Notes under the pieces: generated by a model
Databases searched by the model: none
The model's input: the letters and a program-made list of their open reading frames with translations, nothing else
Told to the model about the DNA's origin: nothing
Source of the DNA: Gilvimarinus polysaccharolyticus
GTDB lineage: Bacteria > Pseudomonadota > Gammaproteobacteria > Pseudomonadales > Cellvibrionaceae
DNA length: 64,000 nucleotides
Direction of reading: 5' to 3'
Assembly: GCF_001187555.1 (NCBI RefSeq)
Contig: NZ_LFIJ01000002.1
Coordinates: 160,716-224,715 of the forward strand
In this document: positions 54,437 to 63,915 of the stretch, one piece after another
Position numbering within the stretch: the first letter of the stretch is position 1
Layout of the letters: each line of letters begins with the position of its first letter
Made by a program: the position numbers and the translations under genes

Positions 54437-54528
54437 ACGAGAAATTCTACCAATGATGCCGGCTTGTTATAAATTACGCTACACTAATGGGCACCAAACT
54501 CACTAAATGATGACAATTGCGTTGGCTT

Positions 54529-55422
54529 ATGAGCTTAAGCACCCCAGACATGCCGGTTAACTTTTACACTAAGATGCGCCGGTATATAGCAGCGGCAATG
54601 CTAATTTGCCCATCATTAGGTGTGTCCGAGCAAAATGCCAACGCAGCAGCGAGTGAGCCCGCCTCCACAGAGATCACCCTTTGGATCGGCGCCATGAGCG
54701 AGGCTCGAAAAGCTCATGAGGCAAGCGTAATACGATTAGCATTAGAGAGAAGTCGTGACCCTTACGGCTCTTATCAGCTAAATGTCGTCGACTCGACTCA
54801 CTCAAGGCCGCGCACGATTCGCAATTTAAGCAAAGGGCATATCGCACAGGTCATTACCGCTCCGGCACGTACCTACCAAGTAGACTCAAAAACACAGCCG
54901 CTCATTGGTATCCCGATCCCTCTGCTAAAGGGCTTGCTTGGCAACCGGGTGGCTATCGTCCGGCGCGATCGCGTAGCCGATTTTAACAACATTAAAACCT
55001 TGCCTCAGCTACGCCAATTTAATGCAGGGTTGGGAGCTGGCTGGCTTGATCAAGATTACTTTCGGAACGGGAAGTTAACTTTTACCACTGGCGCGGATCT
55101 TCCCCAACTTTTTAATATGTTGGCCCACGGTCGCTTTGATTACTTACCTCTTGGCATGCTCGAGGCAGACTCAGCATTAGCCGCTTCTAAGTATGCCAGC
55201 GACCTAACCATCGTAGAAAACCTTACGATCCATTACCCTCTGCCCGTATACGCCTATGTGAGCCACAACCGTCCAGATATTATCGAGCGGTTAACACTTG
55301 GGCTAACGCGTGCCAGTAAAGACGGTAGCTTAGATGCCCTGTTTGACCAGCATTATGGCCAGATTAAAATACCCAACTTAAACGCCGTCAGCATAGAGCT
55401 TCCGGCAACCGCCCCTAACTAA
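54529..55422 (+). CDS. Orphan periplasmic solute-binding-like protein
   Basis: About 297 aa from the ATG at 54529; a TTG at 54517 and an ATG at 54574 are other possible starts. A signal peptide RRYIAAAMLICPSLGVSEQNANA is visible. The rest resembles type 2 periplasmic binding proteins (family 3 or transporter-linked): EITLWIGAMSEARKAHEASVIRLALERS, LLGNRVAIVRRDRVADFNNIKTLPQLRQFNAGLGAGWLDQDYF, and a closing VSHNRPDIIERLTLGLTRASKDGSLDALFDQHYG. No ABC transporter gene is near. It is divergent from the mannose isomerase-type gene. The ligand is unknown. Confidence 0.7.
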   Translation: MSLSTPDMPVNFYTKMRRYIAAAMLICPSLGVSEQNANAAASEPASTEITLWIGAMSEARKAHEASVIRLALERSRDPYGSYQLNVVDSTHSRPRTIRNLSKGHIAQVITAPARTYQVDSKTQPLIGIPIPLLKGLLGNRVAIVRRDRVADFNNIKTLPQLRQFNAGLGAGWLDQDYFRNGKLTFTTGADLPQLFNMLAHGRFDYLPLGMLEADSALAASKYASDLTIVENLTIHYPLPVYAYVSHNRPDIIERLTLGLTRASKDGSLDALFDQHYGQIKIPNLNAVSIELPATAPN

Positions 55423-55423
55423 T

Positions 55424-55909
<486 letters not shown>

Positions 55910-55957
55910 TTATTCTCTGTGTGGCAGACGGTGTGGACGAGATACTACAAAAATAGC

Positions 55958-56566
55958 CTAGCCCTTACTAGTCGAATGGTAAAAATACAGCCGATAGCAC
56001 ACGCCGCCGGCACGCTTTTCACGATGCAACATCCAAGTATCCGGCACCTGAAACACGCTGTCGGGCCCCGCCTCGATATAAATCGCGGCACCATCGGCAA
56101 GCCAGCCTCGGGCGCTCAACGCATCAATACTCGACTGCCACAAGTTAGCGGCAAACGGCGGGTCGAGAAACACCAACTCAAGCGGCGCGTTAATCTCGCC
56201 AGTGTGCAGCCACTGCAGCGCATCTATATGCTGTAGGCGCCCGCCGCTGGCACCGAGCACCGTTAAGTTATTAGCCAAAGCCTTGGCCGCTGCTGGGTCA
56301 CGCTCGCAAAAAGTCATGCGGCTTGCCCCCCGAGACAAAGCCTCTAACCCCAAAGCGCCCGAACCCGCATATAAGTCAGCCCCTACTGCATCCACTAAAT
56401 ACGGGCCAAGCCAATTAAAAAGCGTCTCGCGAATGCGGTCTCCGGTGGGCCGCAAGCCGTCGCACAGCGGAAAATGCAATTTTCGTCCTCGCCATTGCCC
56501 GCCAATAAGTCGCAATGGCTGGCGCAATGTAGCCTCGGCCGGTTTTCCTCGTTGCTGTTTTGCCAC
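55958..56566 (-). CDS. rsmD: 16S rRNA (guanine(966)-N2)-methyltransferase RsmD
   Basis: 202 aa. Methylates G966 of 16S rRNA with SAM during assembly of the small subunit. LRLIGGQWRGRKLHFPLCDGLRPTGDRIRETLFNWLGPYL is the family opening, DLYAGSGALGLEALSRGASRMTFCERD is the SAM-binding loop, and VFLDPPFAANLW is the catalytic DPPF motif. It is divergent to ftsY and in operon with coaD. The arrangement rsmD divergent to ftsY is conserved in gammaproteobacteria. Confidence 0.97.
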   Translation of the reverse strand: MAKQQRGKPAEATLRQPLRLIGGQWRGRKLHFPLCDGLRPTGDRIRETLFNWLGPYLVDAVGADLYAGSGALGLEALSRGASRMTFCERDPAAAKALANNLTVLGASGGRLQHIDALQWLHTGEINAPLELVFLDPPFAANLWQSSIDALSARGWLADGAAIYIEAGPDSVFQVPDTWMLHREKRAGGVCYRLYFYHSTSKG

Positions 56567-56641
56567 CTGCTACTCTCCACCGTTTGTCAGAAGTGGTAGG
56601 ATAGCGCCTTTGTCTTGCAGCGATAAGAGCCGCCTACCAAC

Positions 56642-57760
56642 ATGTTCTTTAAACGGTTTAAAAAATCCGCCCAAAAAGTCGACCCAGCGGTCGAACAGCC
56701 ACAGCTCGAAGCGGACCATGATAAAGTCCCCAACGAGCTCCCCGAAGCCGCACCCGCTGGCATCGAGGCAACTGAATCCGCCCCAATTAAAACAGAGGCG
56801 GTAGAGTCCTCGGCCGAGCCTGCCGACCCGCCTCCAGCCAAAGAAAGCCTGTTTGGCCGAATTAAGCGCGGCTTGTCACGCACCAGCAGCAATTTCTCGG
56901 AGGGACTCGGCAACATCTTTTTGGGAAAAAAAGAAATTGACGACGAACTGCTAGAGGATATTGAGTCGCAGCTATTGGTTGCCGATGTGGGTATCGAGGC
57001 CACCGGCGCCATCATCGACGATCTAACCGCCCGCGTAGCACGCAAACAGCTAGCCGACCCTGACGCACTGTATGATGCCCTTAAAGTATCACTGGCCGAA
57101 TTAGTTGCGGGCTCCGAGCAGCCATTGATTATCGATACCAGTAAAAAACCCTACGTAATTTTAATTGTCGGGGTTAACGGTGTGGGCAAGACCACCACCA
57201 TTGGCAAACTTGCCAAGCGCTTACAAGGCGAGGGGAAAACCGTGATGCTGGCCGCAGGCGATACTTTCCGCGCCGCCGCTGTCGAGCAACTACAAGTTTG
57301 GGGCGAACGCAACAAAGTACCAGTGATAGCCCAGCACACCGGTGCCGACAGCGCTTCGGTAATTTTTGATGCTGTACAGGCGGCCAAATCACGCGGCATC
57401 GATGTTCTCATCGCCGACACCGCTGGCCGCCTGCACAATAAAGAACACCTAATGGAGGAGCTCTCTAAGGTGCGCCGAGTAATGGGTAAGCTAGATGACA
57501 GCGCCCCTCACGAGACACTTCTTGTACTGGATGCCGGCACCGGCCAAAACGCCGTGAGCCAAGCCGAGCACTTTATTAAGTCGTCTGGCGTTTCGGGTAT
57601 TGCCTTGACCAAATTAGACGGCACCGCTAAAGGCGGCGTCATCTTTGCGCTGACCAAACAATTTGGCCTACCGGTAAGGTTTATCGGTATTGGTGAAGGT
57701 ATCGACGACTTACAACCGTTTGTCGCCAAGCCCTTTATTGAGGCTTTGTTCGAGCGGTGA
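56642..57760 (+). CDS. ftsY: Signal recognition particle receptor FtsY
   Basis: 372 aa. SRP receptor GTPase targeting nascent inner-membrane proteins. The N-terminal about 80 residues are acidic and proline-rich (the membrane-associated A domain, here VDPAVEQPQLEADHDK and following). Then the N and G domains: LEDIESQLLVADVG, GVNGVGKTTTIGKLAKRL (P-loop), AAGDTFRAAAVEQLQVW, DTAGRLHNKEHLMEEL, and TKLDGTAKGG. It overlaps ftsE by 4 bp (57757-57760). First gene of the ftsY-ftsE-ftsX-rpoH group. Confidence 0.98.
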   Translation: MFFKRFKKSAQKVDPAVEQPQLEADHDKVPNELPEAAPAGIEATESAPIKTEAVESSAEPADPPPAKESLFGRIKRGLSRTSSNFSEGLGNIFLGKKEIDDELLEDIESQLLVADVGIEATGAIIDDLTARVARKQLADPDALYDALKVSLAELVAGSEQPLIIDTSKKPYVILIVGVNGVGKTTTIGKLAKRLQGEGKTVMLAAGDTFRAAAVEQLQVWGERNKVPVIAQHTGADSASVIFDAVQAAKSRGIDVLIADTAGRLHNKEHLMEELSKVRRVMGKLDDSAPHETLLVLDAGTGQNAVSQAEHFIKSSGVSGIALTKLDGTAKGGVIFALTKQFGLPVRFIGIGEGIDDLQPFVAKPFIEALFER

Positions 57761-58425
57761 TTCGCTTTCAGAACGTCACCAAGCGCTACGCTACAGGGCA
57801 AGAAGCGCTCAGCCGAGTCGATATCCAAATCGATCGCGGCGAGATGGTGTTTTTAACCGGCCACTCCGGGGCCGGAAAAAGCACTCTTATGAAGTTAATT
57901 ATGCTGATGGAGCGCCCCAGTAATGGGCGCATCGAAATCGGCGGGCGTGATACCAGCGGCATTAAACGCAGCGGTATTGCTCACTACAGGCGCGACATTG
58001 GCGTCGTGTTTCAAAACCACCAACTGTTATTTGATCGCAGCGTGTTCGACAATGTCGCACTGCCCTTGCAAGTGGCGGGCTACCAAAACTCAGATGTCGG
58101 CCGCCGAGTACGTGCGGCGCTGGATAAAGTCGGTCTATTACACAAAGAGCGAGCTAACCCAGTCACGCTATCGGGCGGCGAGCAACAGCGCGTTGGCATC
58201 GCCCGAGCAGTGGTCAACAAGCCCGCGCTAGTCTTGGCCGACGAACCCACCGGCAACCTCGATCCAGCACTTTCTGCCGAGATCATGACGCTGTTTCGCC
58301 AATTTAACGAACTGGGCGTTACCTTGATGATCGCCACCCACGATATCGACCTAATCGAGCGCATGAACAAACGCGTGCTGCAACTGGCCGAGGGACGCGT
58401 AATAGCCGGCGGAGGCAATTTGTGA
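57757..58425 (+). CDS. ftsE: Cell-division ATPase FtsE
   Basis: 222 aa, starting at the GTG at 57757. ABC-type ATPase that with FtsX transmits signals from the divisome to the periplasmic peptidoglycan hydrolase activators. Walker A GHSGAGKSTLMKLI, Q-loop VFQNHQLLFDRSVFDNVALPL, signature VTLSGGEQQRVGIARAVV, Walker B ALVLADEPTGNLDP, and H-loop MIATHDIDLIE. It overlaps ftsY and ftsX by 4 bp each, so the three proteins are translated together. Confidence 0.98.
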   Translation: MIRFQNVTKRYATGQEALSRVDIQIDRGEMVFLTGHSGAGKSTLMKLIMLMERPSNGRIEIGGRDTSGIKRSGIAHYRRDIGVVFQNHQLLFDRSVFDNVALPLQVAGYQNSDVGRRVRAALDKVGLLHKERANPVTLSGGEQQRVGIARAVVNKPALVLADEPTGNLDPALSAEIMTLFRQFNELGVTLMIATHDIDLIERMNKRVLQLAEGRVIAGGGNL

Positions 58426-59474
58426 GCCGCATAACCCCACCGCGCTCTAACGCTACACGTAGCAATGCATCACGCCCGCCCGTCGCCCGCAAACAAGTCA
58501 CACGTGCGACAACGCCGCGCAGCCAAGGCGCCAGTCAAAGTAAAACAGCTTGGCGCGACCGTCTCAGCGCTTGGCAGGCCCATCACAGCAATTGCGCCAT
58601 CGAAAGCTTACTGCGGCTGTTGCGCACACCACTGCAAAGCACCCTTACATGGCTGGTCGTCGCCATAGCCACCGCGCTGCCCGCCACATTATACGTGGCG
58701 CTGTTAAATATCGAGTCGCTCGGTTATCACTGGCAAGACTCCAGTCAGATATCGGTATTTATCAAGCCCGCGGCCAAATCCACCGCTATTGAAAAGTGGG
58801 CCGATACCTTACGCACCCGTGCCGATATCAGTGATGTGGTTTACGTCAGTCCAGAACAAGCACTACTAGAATTTAAAGCTTACTCTGGACTTGGAGCGGT
58901 ATTGGACGATCTAACCGAAAACCCTCTGCCTGCCGTGCTTTTAGTGCAACCTAGCAGCACCACTACGGGCGAGCCGCTGGAGCGGCTGCTGGCCGAACTG
59001 GCTAGCAACCACTTAACGGACGACGCGCGACTGGATATGATGTGGGTTAAACGATTAGAGCAATTAGTCGAACTGGCCAGTCGTGGGGTATTTTTTCTGG
59101 CGGCCTTGCTCGCATTAGGGCTACTGCTGGTAGTGGGTAATACCATTCGCTTGGCGATTGAAAGTCGACGCGATGAAATTTTAATAGTGAAGCTGGTTGG
59201 CGGTACCGATGCTTACGTACGCCGACCGTTTTTGTACACCGGCCTTTGGTATGGACTGGGGGGGGGCTTAATCGCACTGGTATTGCTCTCCTTAGGTTTG
59301 GCGTGGCTAGAAACACCAGTTGCCTCGCTAGCAGAGCTGTATCAGAGTGAATTTAACCTTCGCGGCCTAAGCTTGGTACATAACCTGCAGCTAGTGCTGG
59401 CGGCAGGTCTAATAGGTTTGGCCGGTGCTTGGCTGGCGGTAGGGCGGCATTTGACGCAAATCGCCCCGCATTAG
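58422..59474 (+). CDS. ftsX: Cell-division protein FtsX
   Basis: 350 aa. Inner-membrane partner of FtsE with four membrane helices. It starts at the GTG at 58422. The first about 65 residues are a basic, Ser/Arg-rich cytoplasmic extension longer than in E. coli (NATRSNASRPPVARKQVTRATTPRSQGAS). The first helix follows at WLVVAIATALPATLYVALL, then an extracellular loop SSQISVFIKPAAKSTAIEKWADTLRTRADISDVVYVSPEQAL, and helices in GVFFLAALLALGLLLVVGNTIRLAIESRRDEI and later. Translated with ftsE. Confidence 0.95.
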   Translation: MSRITPPRSNATRSNASRPPVARKQVTRATTPRSQGASQSKTAWRDRLSAWQAHHSNCAIESLLRLLRTPLQSTLTWLVVAIATALPATLYVALLNIESLGYHWQDSSQISVFIKPAAKSTAIEKWADTLRTRADISDVVYVSPEQALLEFKAYSGLGAVLDDLTENPLPAVLLVQPSSTTTGEPLERLLAELASNHLTDDARLDMMWVKRLEQLVELASRGVFFLAALLALGLLLVVGNTIRLAIESRRDEILIVKLVGGTDAYVRRPFLYTGLWYGLGGGLIALVLLSLGLAWLETPVASLAELYQSEFNLRGLSLVHNLQLVLAAGLIGLAGAWLAVGRHLTQIAPH

Positions 59475-59572
59475 CTCAAAGGTTATCAACAACCACTTTC
59501 TGCGCTCGTTAAGAATCGTCAAGCCATTGTTTTTATTACGCTTTTTCCAAGCACTATGGGAACCTTTCGGTA

Positions 59573-59602
59573 TTGGCAGACTCCAAGGATCAATGCTAGA
59601 CT
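59573..59602 (+). promoter_or_regulatory. Candidate sigma-70 promoter of rpoH
   Basis: TTGGCA (59573-59578), an 18-bp spacer, and TAGACT (59597-59602), about 70 bp before the rpoH ATG. Found by eye; a sigma-24 or other promoter may also be present in the 198-bp gap. Confidence 0.4.
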
Positions 59603-59672
59603 AACTAGCCCTGCAAATCACCGCAGAGGCTTATATTCGGTTTTAATCGCGCAAAAATTGGGAGTCACAACT

Positions 59673-60533
59673 ATGGGCACAAGCCTACAGCCAATGGGGA
59701 ACCTCGCACCAGGTGGTAACCTCAATGCCTATGTGCAGGCTGTCAGCGGCTTTTCTGTTCTTACGGCACAAGAAGAGCAAACCCTCGCTGAAGACCTTTA
59801 CTACAACGACAGCCTCGAAGCCGCCCGCCGGCTGGTTATGGCGCACCTACGTTTTGTGGTTCACATTGCCCGCTCATATAACGGCTACGGCCTACCGCTG
59901 GGTGATCTAATCCAAGAAGGTAATGTCGGCCTGATGAAGGCTGTTAAACGCTTCAACCCCGAAAAAGGCGTGCGCCTAGTATCTTTTGCCGTGCACTGGA
60001 TCAAAGCCGAGATTCACGAATTTATCTTAAAGAACTGGCGCATTGTTAAGGTGGCAACCACCAAGGCACAACGCAAATTGTTCTTTAATCTGCGCAGCGC
60101 CAAGAAACGTTTGGCCTGGCTCAGCAACGACGAAGCCAAGGCAATTGCCGAAGATTTAAACGTTGAAGTTAAGCACGTTCGCGAAATGGAAAAACGCCTC
60201 TCATCGTATGACGCAGCCTTTGACGCGCCCGAAAACGAAGACGAAGACAGCCATTTTGTTGCGCCAGCACACTATTTAGAAGACAAACGCCAAGACCCAG
60301 CGGTACAGCTTGAAGATTCTAATTGGGAAGCAACCAATGTAGACAGCTTAGAGCGCGCCATGGAGCAACTGGACGATCGCAGCCGTACTATTTTACAGCG
60401 TCGCTGGTTAAGCGACAGTAAATCTACCCTGCATGAACTGGCGGCCGAGTATGGCGTATCAGCTGAGCGTATTCGCCAGCTTGAAAAAAATGCAATGAAC
60501 AAAGTCAAAAACATGATGACCGAAGCGGCTTAA
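59673..60533 (+). CDS. rpoH: RNA polymerase heat-shock sigma factor RpoH
   Basis: 286 aa from the ATG at 59673, with GGGAG 8 nt upstream; the frame runs on 39 codons upstream, but that lacks the family opening. Sigma-32 directs transcription of chaperone and protease genes. The RpoH box [10 protein letters not shown], specific to this sigma family, is present near residue 130. Region 2 ([73 protein letters not shown]) and region 4 ([29 protein letters not shown]) are complete. It follows ftsYEX, the standard order. A strong terminator follows. Confidence 0.98.
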   Translation: MGTSLQPMGNLAPGGNLNAYVQAVSGFSVLTAQEEQTLAEDLYYNDSLEAARRLVMAHLRFVVHIARSYNGYGLPLGDLIQEGNVGLMKAVKRFNPEKGVRLVSFAVHWIKAEIHEFILKNWRIVKVATTKAQRKLFFNLRSAKKRLAWLSNDEAKAIAEDLNVEVKHVREMEKRLSSYDAAFDAPENEDEDSHFVAPAHYLEDKRQDPAVQLEDSNWEATNVDSLERAMEQLDDRSRTILQRRWLSDSKSTLHELAAEYGVSAERIRQLEKNAMNKVKNMMTEAA

Positions 60534-60555
60534 ACTTAACCGCATAAGTCACCGT

Positions 60556-60580
60556 AAGCCGCGCCCTGCGCGGCTTTTTT
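60556..60580 (+). terminator. Rho-independent terminator of rpoH
   Basis: AGCCGCGC/GCGCGGCT stem with a 3-nt loop followed by TTTTTT. It lies 25 bp past the rpoH stop. Confidence 0.9.
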
Positions 60581-60605
60581 ATGTCACCATTACGGACAAC
60601 AACTA

Positions 60606-61022
60606 ATGCCTCAGCTAGCGCTCATTGCTGCCACCGCTTACGGATTTATCGCCGTAGCGCTAGGCGCCTTTGCCGCCCACAGCCTTAAAGACACACTAAC
60701 GCCTGAACTACTAGGGGCGTTTCAAACAGGTGTGCAATACCAAATGTACCACGCGCTTGCTTTGTTAATGGTGGGTCTGTGGTTACAACATTGTCGACAA
60801 CGAGCGGAACATCAAAGCACCAACGTTTGGCTCAATCGTGCCTGCGGGTTATTTATAATCGGCACGCTTCTGTTTAGCGGCAGTCTTTATGGGTTAACAT
60901 TAACCGGCTTTCGTTTGTTTGGCCCTATCACCCCCCTTGGCGGCGTTTGCTTGCTGCTGGGTTGGCTGTGTCTATTACTGGCCGCATTAAAATCATCTAA
61001 GGACTTTACCCCCAAAACATGA
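60606..61022 (+). CDS. DUF423 membrane protein (YgdD-like)
   Basis: 138 aa, four membrane helices. [39 protein letters not shown] carries the family's conserved GAFGAH and YQxxHalal motifs, and the end has [23 protein letters not shown], typical of DUF423. The role of the family is unknown. It overlaps trmB by 4 bp (61019-61022), so it is translated together with it. Confidence 0.92.
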   Translation: MPQLALIAATAYGFIAVALGAFAAHSLKDTLTPELLGAFQTGVQYQMYHALALLMVGLWLQHCRQRAEHQSTNVWLNRACGLFIIGTLLFSGSLYGLTLTGFRLFGPITPLGGVCLLLGWLCLLLAALKSSKDFTPKT

Positions 61023-61726
61023 GCGATATCCCTGAGTTTCGTCCCGAGTTTAAAGACAAATCTATCCGCAGCTTTGTAATTCGCGCCGGACGCATGACCG
61101 ACGGCCAGAAAAAAGCCTTTGAGCAATACTGGCCTAAATACGGTGCCAGTTTATTTTCCGGTGCTTTTGTTCCCTGCGAACAATTTGGCCGCGATGCCCC
61201 CGTAGTGTTAGAGATCGGCTTTGGCATGGGCGACTCTCTACGTGAAATGGCCAGCAACGAACCAGATAAAGACTTTATCGGTATAGAGGTACACCCGCCA
61301 GGTGTGGGGCGTTTGATTTATACCGCAGGCGAAGCCGGTGTCGACAATTTAAAAGTGTACATGGCCGACGCCACCGATGTTTTGAGCGATTGCATTGCGG
61401 ACGCTAGTCTTGACCGCGTGCAAATTTACTTTCCCGATCCTTGGCATAAAAAGAAGCACCACAAACGCCGGATTATTCAACCTGAATTTGTGCAACGCAT
61501 TCGCGCTAAGCTTAAAATCGGCGGCTTGCTGCATTTTGCCACCGACTGGGAAAACTACGCCGAACACATGAAAGAAGTTATGGATGCTGCCGAAGGTTAC
61601 GCTAACACTCAAGCCAATGGCGATTACTCACCGCGCCCAGATCACCGCCCGATTACTAAATTTGAAAAACGTGGCGAGCGATTAGGTCACGGGGTGTGGG
61701 ATTTAATGTATCAGCGCAGCAGTTAA
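61019..61726 (+). CDS. trmB: tRNA (guanine(46)-N7)-methyltransferase
   Basis: 235 aa. It methylates N7 of G46 in the variable loop of t[29 protein letters not shown] opens the protein, [17 protein letters not shown] is the SAM-binding loop, [34 protein letters not shown] follows, and [24 protein letters not shown] is the catalytic segment, with its PDPW motif. Complete. It is coupled to the DUF423 gene. A hairpin at 61767-61785 follows. Confidence 0.97.
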   Translation: MSDIPEFRPEFKDKSIRSFVIRAGRMTDGQKKAFEQYWPKYGASLFSGAFVPCEQFGRDAPVVLEIGFGMGDSLREMASNEPDKDFIGIEVHPPGVGRLIYTAGEAGVDNLKVYMADATDVLSDCIADASLDRVQIYFPDPWHKKKHHKRRIIQPEFVQRIRAKLKIGGLLHFATDWENYAEHMKEVMDAAEGYANTQANGDYSPRPDHRPITKFEKRGERLGHGVWDLMYQRSS

Positions 61727-61736
61727 GTCATCTATC

Positions 61737-61785
61737 GGCTGAGGGCGTCGCTCAGCCAAAAGCCCCCCCCTTACCTAGTAAGGGG
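61737..61785. terminator. Tandem hairpins between trmB and the K+/H+ antiporter
   Basis: GGCTGAG/CTCAGCC (61737-61757) and CCCCTTAC-CTA-GTAAGGGG (61767-61785). They lie between convergent genes and probably end both transcripts; on the minus strand CTTTTGG follows the second. Confidence 0.7.
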
Positions 61786-61816
61786 TGACAAAAGTGGAGC
61801 AATCGCAACATTATCT

Positions 61817-63409
61817 TCAATTAATAGAAGGCTTAATGTTTTCATACTGCAGTGACCCCTCAAAACTGGTAAACAATTGTTCCTGCACGTGTTCGGCCAA
61901 ACCCACACCAGCCTCCGACATAGTCAGGTAGGTCTCATTGGCGCCAGCCAAGTTGATTTTATCGGCCTCGTCCTGAAACAAGCTGTGCGAGGCAATAAAG
62001 CCACTGTAACCGCGTTGACGCAGTTGCCGAGCGGCAATGATTTTAGCCTCTAGGTCGCTCATACTTAAAATAACCGCGCGGATACAACTCATATCCAGCC
62101 CCTGCCAAAACACTTGGTCTTCGGCATCGGCAAACATCACTGAGCGCCCAGCTTTACGATGCCGATCAACCTTACCTGGATCGGAGTCTAACGCTATCAG
62201 CTTACCTATTTTGCCACTAAGCTGATCATATGCGGCCGTACCGGTCCGCCCCATGCCAAATATCAGCACCTCGGCATCACCGAGCGAGATAGGCTGCTGA
62301 TCTGGATGGTGAATGTTGCGCTCTAACAGCAATAGACGGCGGGATAGCTTTTCGTAAAAAGGATGGGCAATACGGTTAAGAGGGGCCGAAATCACAAACG
62401 ACACAGCTACGGTTAACGCCAACGGCACCAACCACTCCGGCAACACAACGGCAATCACAATAAGACCAAACTCACTGTAGTTGGTCAGTGCCAAACTGGT
62501 TAGAAACGCACTGCGGGCGCGTAACTTAAACAACACCAGCAATAAAAAGAAACCAATGCCTTTGAGCGGTAATAATACTGAAGCCACAATAGCGAGCACC
62601 AAGGCATCCATACCCGGTAATCCGCTCATTCCAATTTGTAAAAAGAAGCCCACTAAGAAGACTTCTTTGATGCTCCAGAGTGAATTTGACAACTCTGTAG
62701 CACTACGATGTTTGGCCAGCAAGACACCAAATGCCAAAGCGCCCAACTCCGAGCTTAACCCCAGTGCCTCAAAGCCCATGCCACCGACTACCAGTGCCAG
62801 TAAGAGACCAAACAGCACCATAAGTTCATCGTGGCCACACACATCCAGCAATTTGAATAATACCGGCCGCAACAGCGGTAAACCTAGTACCAAAGGTGCC
62901 CAAATCGAGGGCACCTTGCCACTGGCCAACGAAATCACCAGCAGTGCAATCAAGTCTTGTACAACCAAAATACCAATGGCGACACGACCGTGAAACGCTC
63001 GCAGCTCACGTTTACTATCGAGCACCTTGGCGGCCAGAACAGTGCTTGAGAATGACAGCGCAATGGCGAGCAATATCGCCTCATACCAAGTCACATCCAA
63101 CAACATGTACATGCCCGGAGCGAGCAAGCCTACGGCCAAGGCAAAGTGCAGGATACCGCCGCCGATGACCTCGGGCTGTACCAGGTTGCGCACCCTAAGC
63201 TTTAAGCCCACAGTAAAGAGCAGCAACAATACCCCCAAGTGAGCAAGGTGAGCGATAATCTCGTCGCCATTTTCGGGCAACTCAAAAAAGTATCCCAAAC
63301 CACTGATGGCAAATCCTGCGGTCAAATACCCGACCAATGGCGGCAAACCGACTGTCCGCACCAATAAACCCAGCGTGAACGCACAGGCAATCCATATCGC
63401 TTCTAACAT
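61817..63409 (-). CDS. CPA2-type cation:proton antiporter with TrkA-N domain (KefB/YbaL-like)
   Basis: 530 aa. Residues about 1-375 hold twelve to thirteen membrane helices (GLPPLVGYLTAGFAISGLGYFFELPE, LLLFTVGLKLRVRNLVQPEVIGGG, ALSFSSTVLAAKVLD, GILVVQDLIALLVISLASG, the last with the paired-charge region of CPA2 antiporters). Residues about 385-500 are a TrkA-N Rossmann domain binding NAD(H) (VLIFGMGRTGTAAYDQLSG). It exchanges K+ (or Na+) for H+ across the inner membrane and is gated by NAD. The C-terminus lacks a TrkA-C domain. Substrate ion inferred. Confidence 0.92.
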   Translation of the reverse strand: MLEAIWIACAFTLGLLVRTVGLPPLVGYLTAGFAISGLGYFFELPENGDEIIAHLAHLGVLLLLFTVGLKLRVRNLVQPEVIGGGILHFALAVGLLAPGMYMLLDVTWYEAILLAIALSFSSTVLAAKVLDSKRELRAFHGRVAIGILVVQDLIALLVISLASGKVPSIWAPLVLGLPLLRPVLFKLLDVCGHDELMVLFGLLLALVVGGMGFEALGLSSELGALAFGVLLAKHRSATELSNSLWSIKEVFLVGFFLQIGMSGLPGMDALVLAIVASVLLPLKGIGFFLLLVLFKLRARSAFLTSLALTNYSEFGLIVIAVVLPEWLVPLALTVAVSFVISAPLNRIAHPFYEKLSRRLLLLERNIHHPDQQPISLGDAEVLIFGMGRTGTAAYDQLSGKIGKLIALDSDPGKVDRHRKAGRSVMFADAEDQVFWQGLDMSCIRAVILSMSDLEAKIIAARQLRQRGYSGFIASHSLFQDEADKINLAGANETYLTMSEAGVGLAEHVQEQLFTSFEGSLQYENIKPSIN

Positions 63410-63454
63410 TCATGTGCCTTAATTTTACTTTGATCTATGAGAACACTTAGGGTC

Positions 63455-63483
63455 TTGAAGTTTACGCCCATTACCTCTATTTT
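63455..63483 (+). promoter_or_regulatory. Candidate sigma-70 promoter of the guanidinium exporter gene
   Basis: TTGAAG (63455-63460), a 17-bp spacer and TATTTT (63478-63483), about 36 bp before the first riboswitch stem. Confidence 0.5.
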
Positions 63484-63518
63484 AACTCATACGAGCGGCG
63501 AGCCTAAGGCACCGACCT

Positions 63519-63575
63519 GTACGGGACGACCCGTACTGCAGAATTTTCTGGCTATCTCTAACTGGGGACGACCCC
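63519..63575 (+). promoter_or_regulatory. Guanidine-II (mini-ykkC) riboswitch
   Basis: Two hairpins with identical ACGA loops: GTACGGG-ACGA-CCCGTAC (63519-63536) and GGGG-ACGA-CCCC (63564-63575), joined by 27 nt. This is the hallmark of the guanidine-II class: each loop is half of a guanidinium pocket, and ligand brings the two loops together. The expression platform is not clear; the second stem is followed by GCCCC and a weak GTGAG ribosome site before the ATG, so ligand binding probably opens translation. It directly precedes a gene that reads as a guanidinium exporter. Confidence 0.9.
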
Positions 63576-63595
63576 GCCCCGTGAGATTAACAAAC

Positions 63596-63907
63596 ATGTC
63601 TTGGTTTTACTTACTTTTCGCTGGCTTATTCGAAGTTATCTGGGCCGTTGGCCTCAAATATACCGAGGGCTTTACTCGCTTATGGCCGAGCCTGGCGACC
63701 CTAACAGCGATTATTATCAGTATGTCGCTACTGGGGTTGTCACTTAAAGAGCTGCCTATTAGCACCGCCTACGCGATCTGGACTGGTATTGGTGTAGTGG
63801 GGACGGTCATACTCGGTATATTCCTGTTTGGCGAAAACGTGTCGGCTTTGCGCCTAGTCTGTATTGCCCTTATACTCACGGGCATTGTTGGACTAAAATT
63901 GAGCTAG
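63596..63907 (+). CDS. gdx: Guanidinium exporter Gdx (SugE subtype, SMR family)
   Basis: 103 aa from the ATG at 63596; the longer frame from 63437 includes the riboswitch. Four membrane helices. [32 protein letters not shown] matches the SugE/Gdx signature with the conserved glutamate (Glu13), Trp16 and the GLKYT.GF.RL.PS segment. [28 protein letters not shown] follows as in the E. coli protein (SugE). It exports guanidinium in exchange for protons. Controlled by the guanidine-II riboswitch just upstream. It overlaps nothing; 8 bp separate it from the partial gene at the right edge. Confidence 0.97.
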   Translation: MSWFYLLFAGLFEVIWAVGLKYTEGFTRLWPSLATLTAIIISMSLLGLSLKELPISTAYAIWTGIGVVGTVILGIFLFGENVSALRLVCIALILTGIVGLKLS

Positions 63908-63915
63908 GACACACC

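Noticed and set aside
54517-54528. TTG start of the solute-binding protein gene
   Set aside because: A standard ATG follows 12 bp later and the signal peptide lies further downstream.
56202-57045. 200-aa plus-strand and 152-aa minus-strand frames around rsmD and ftsY
   Set aside because: Both are shadows of rsmD and ftsY, which have unambiguous motifs.
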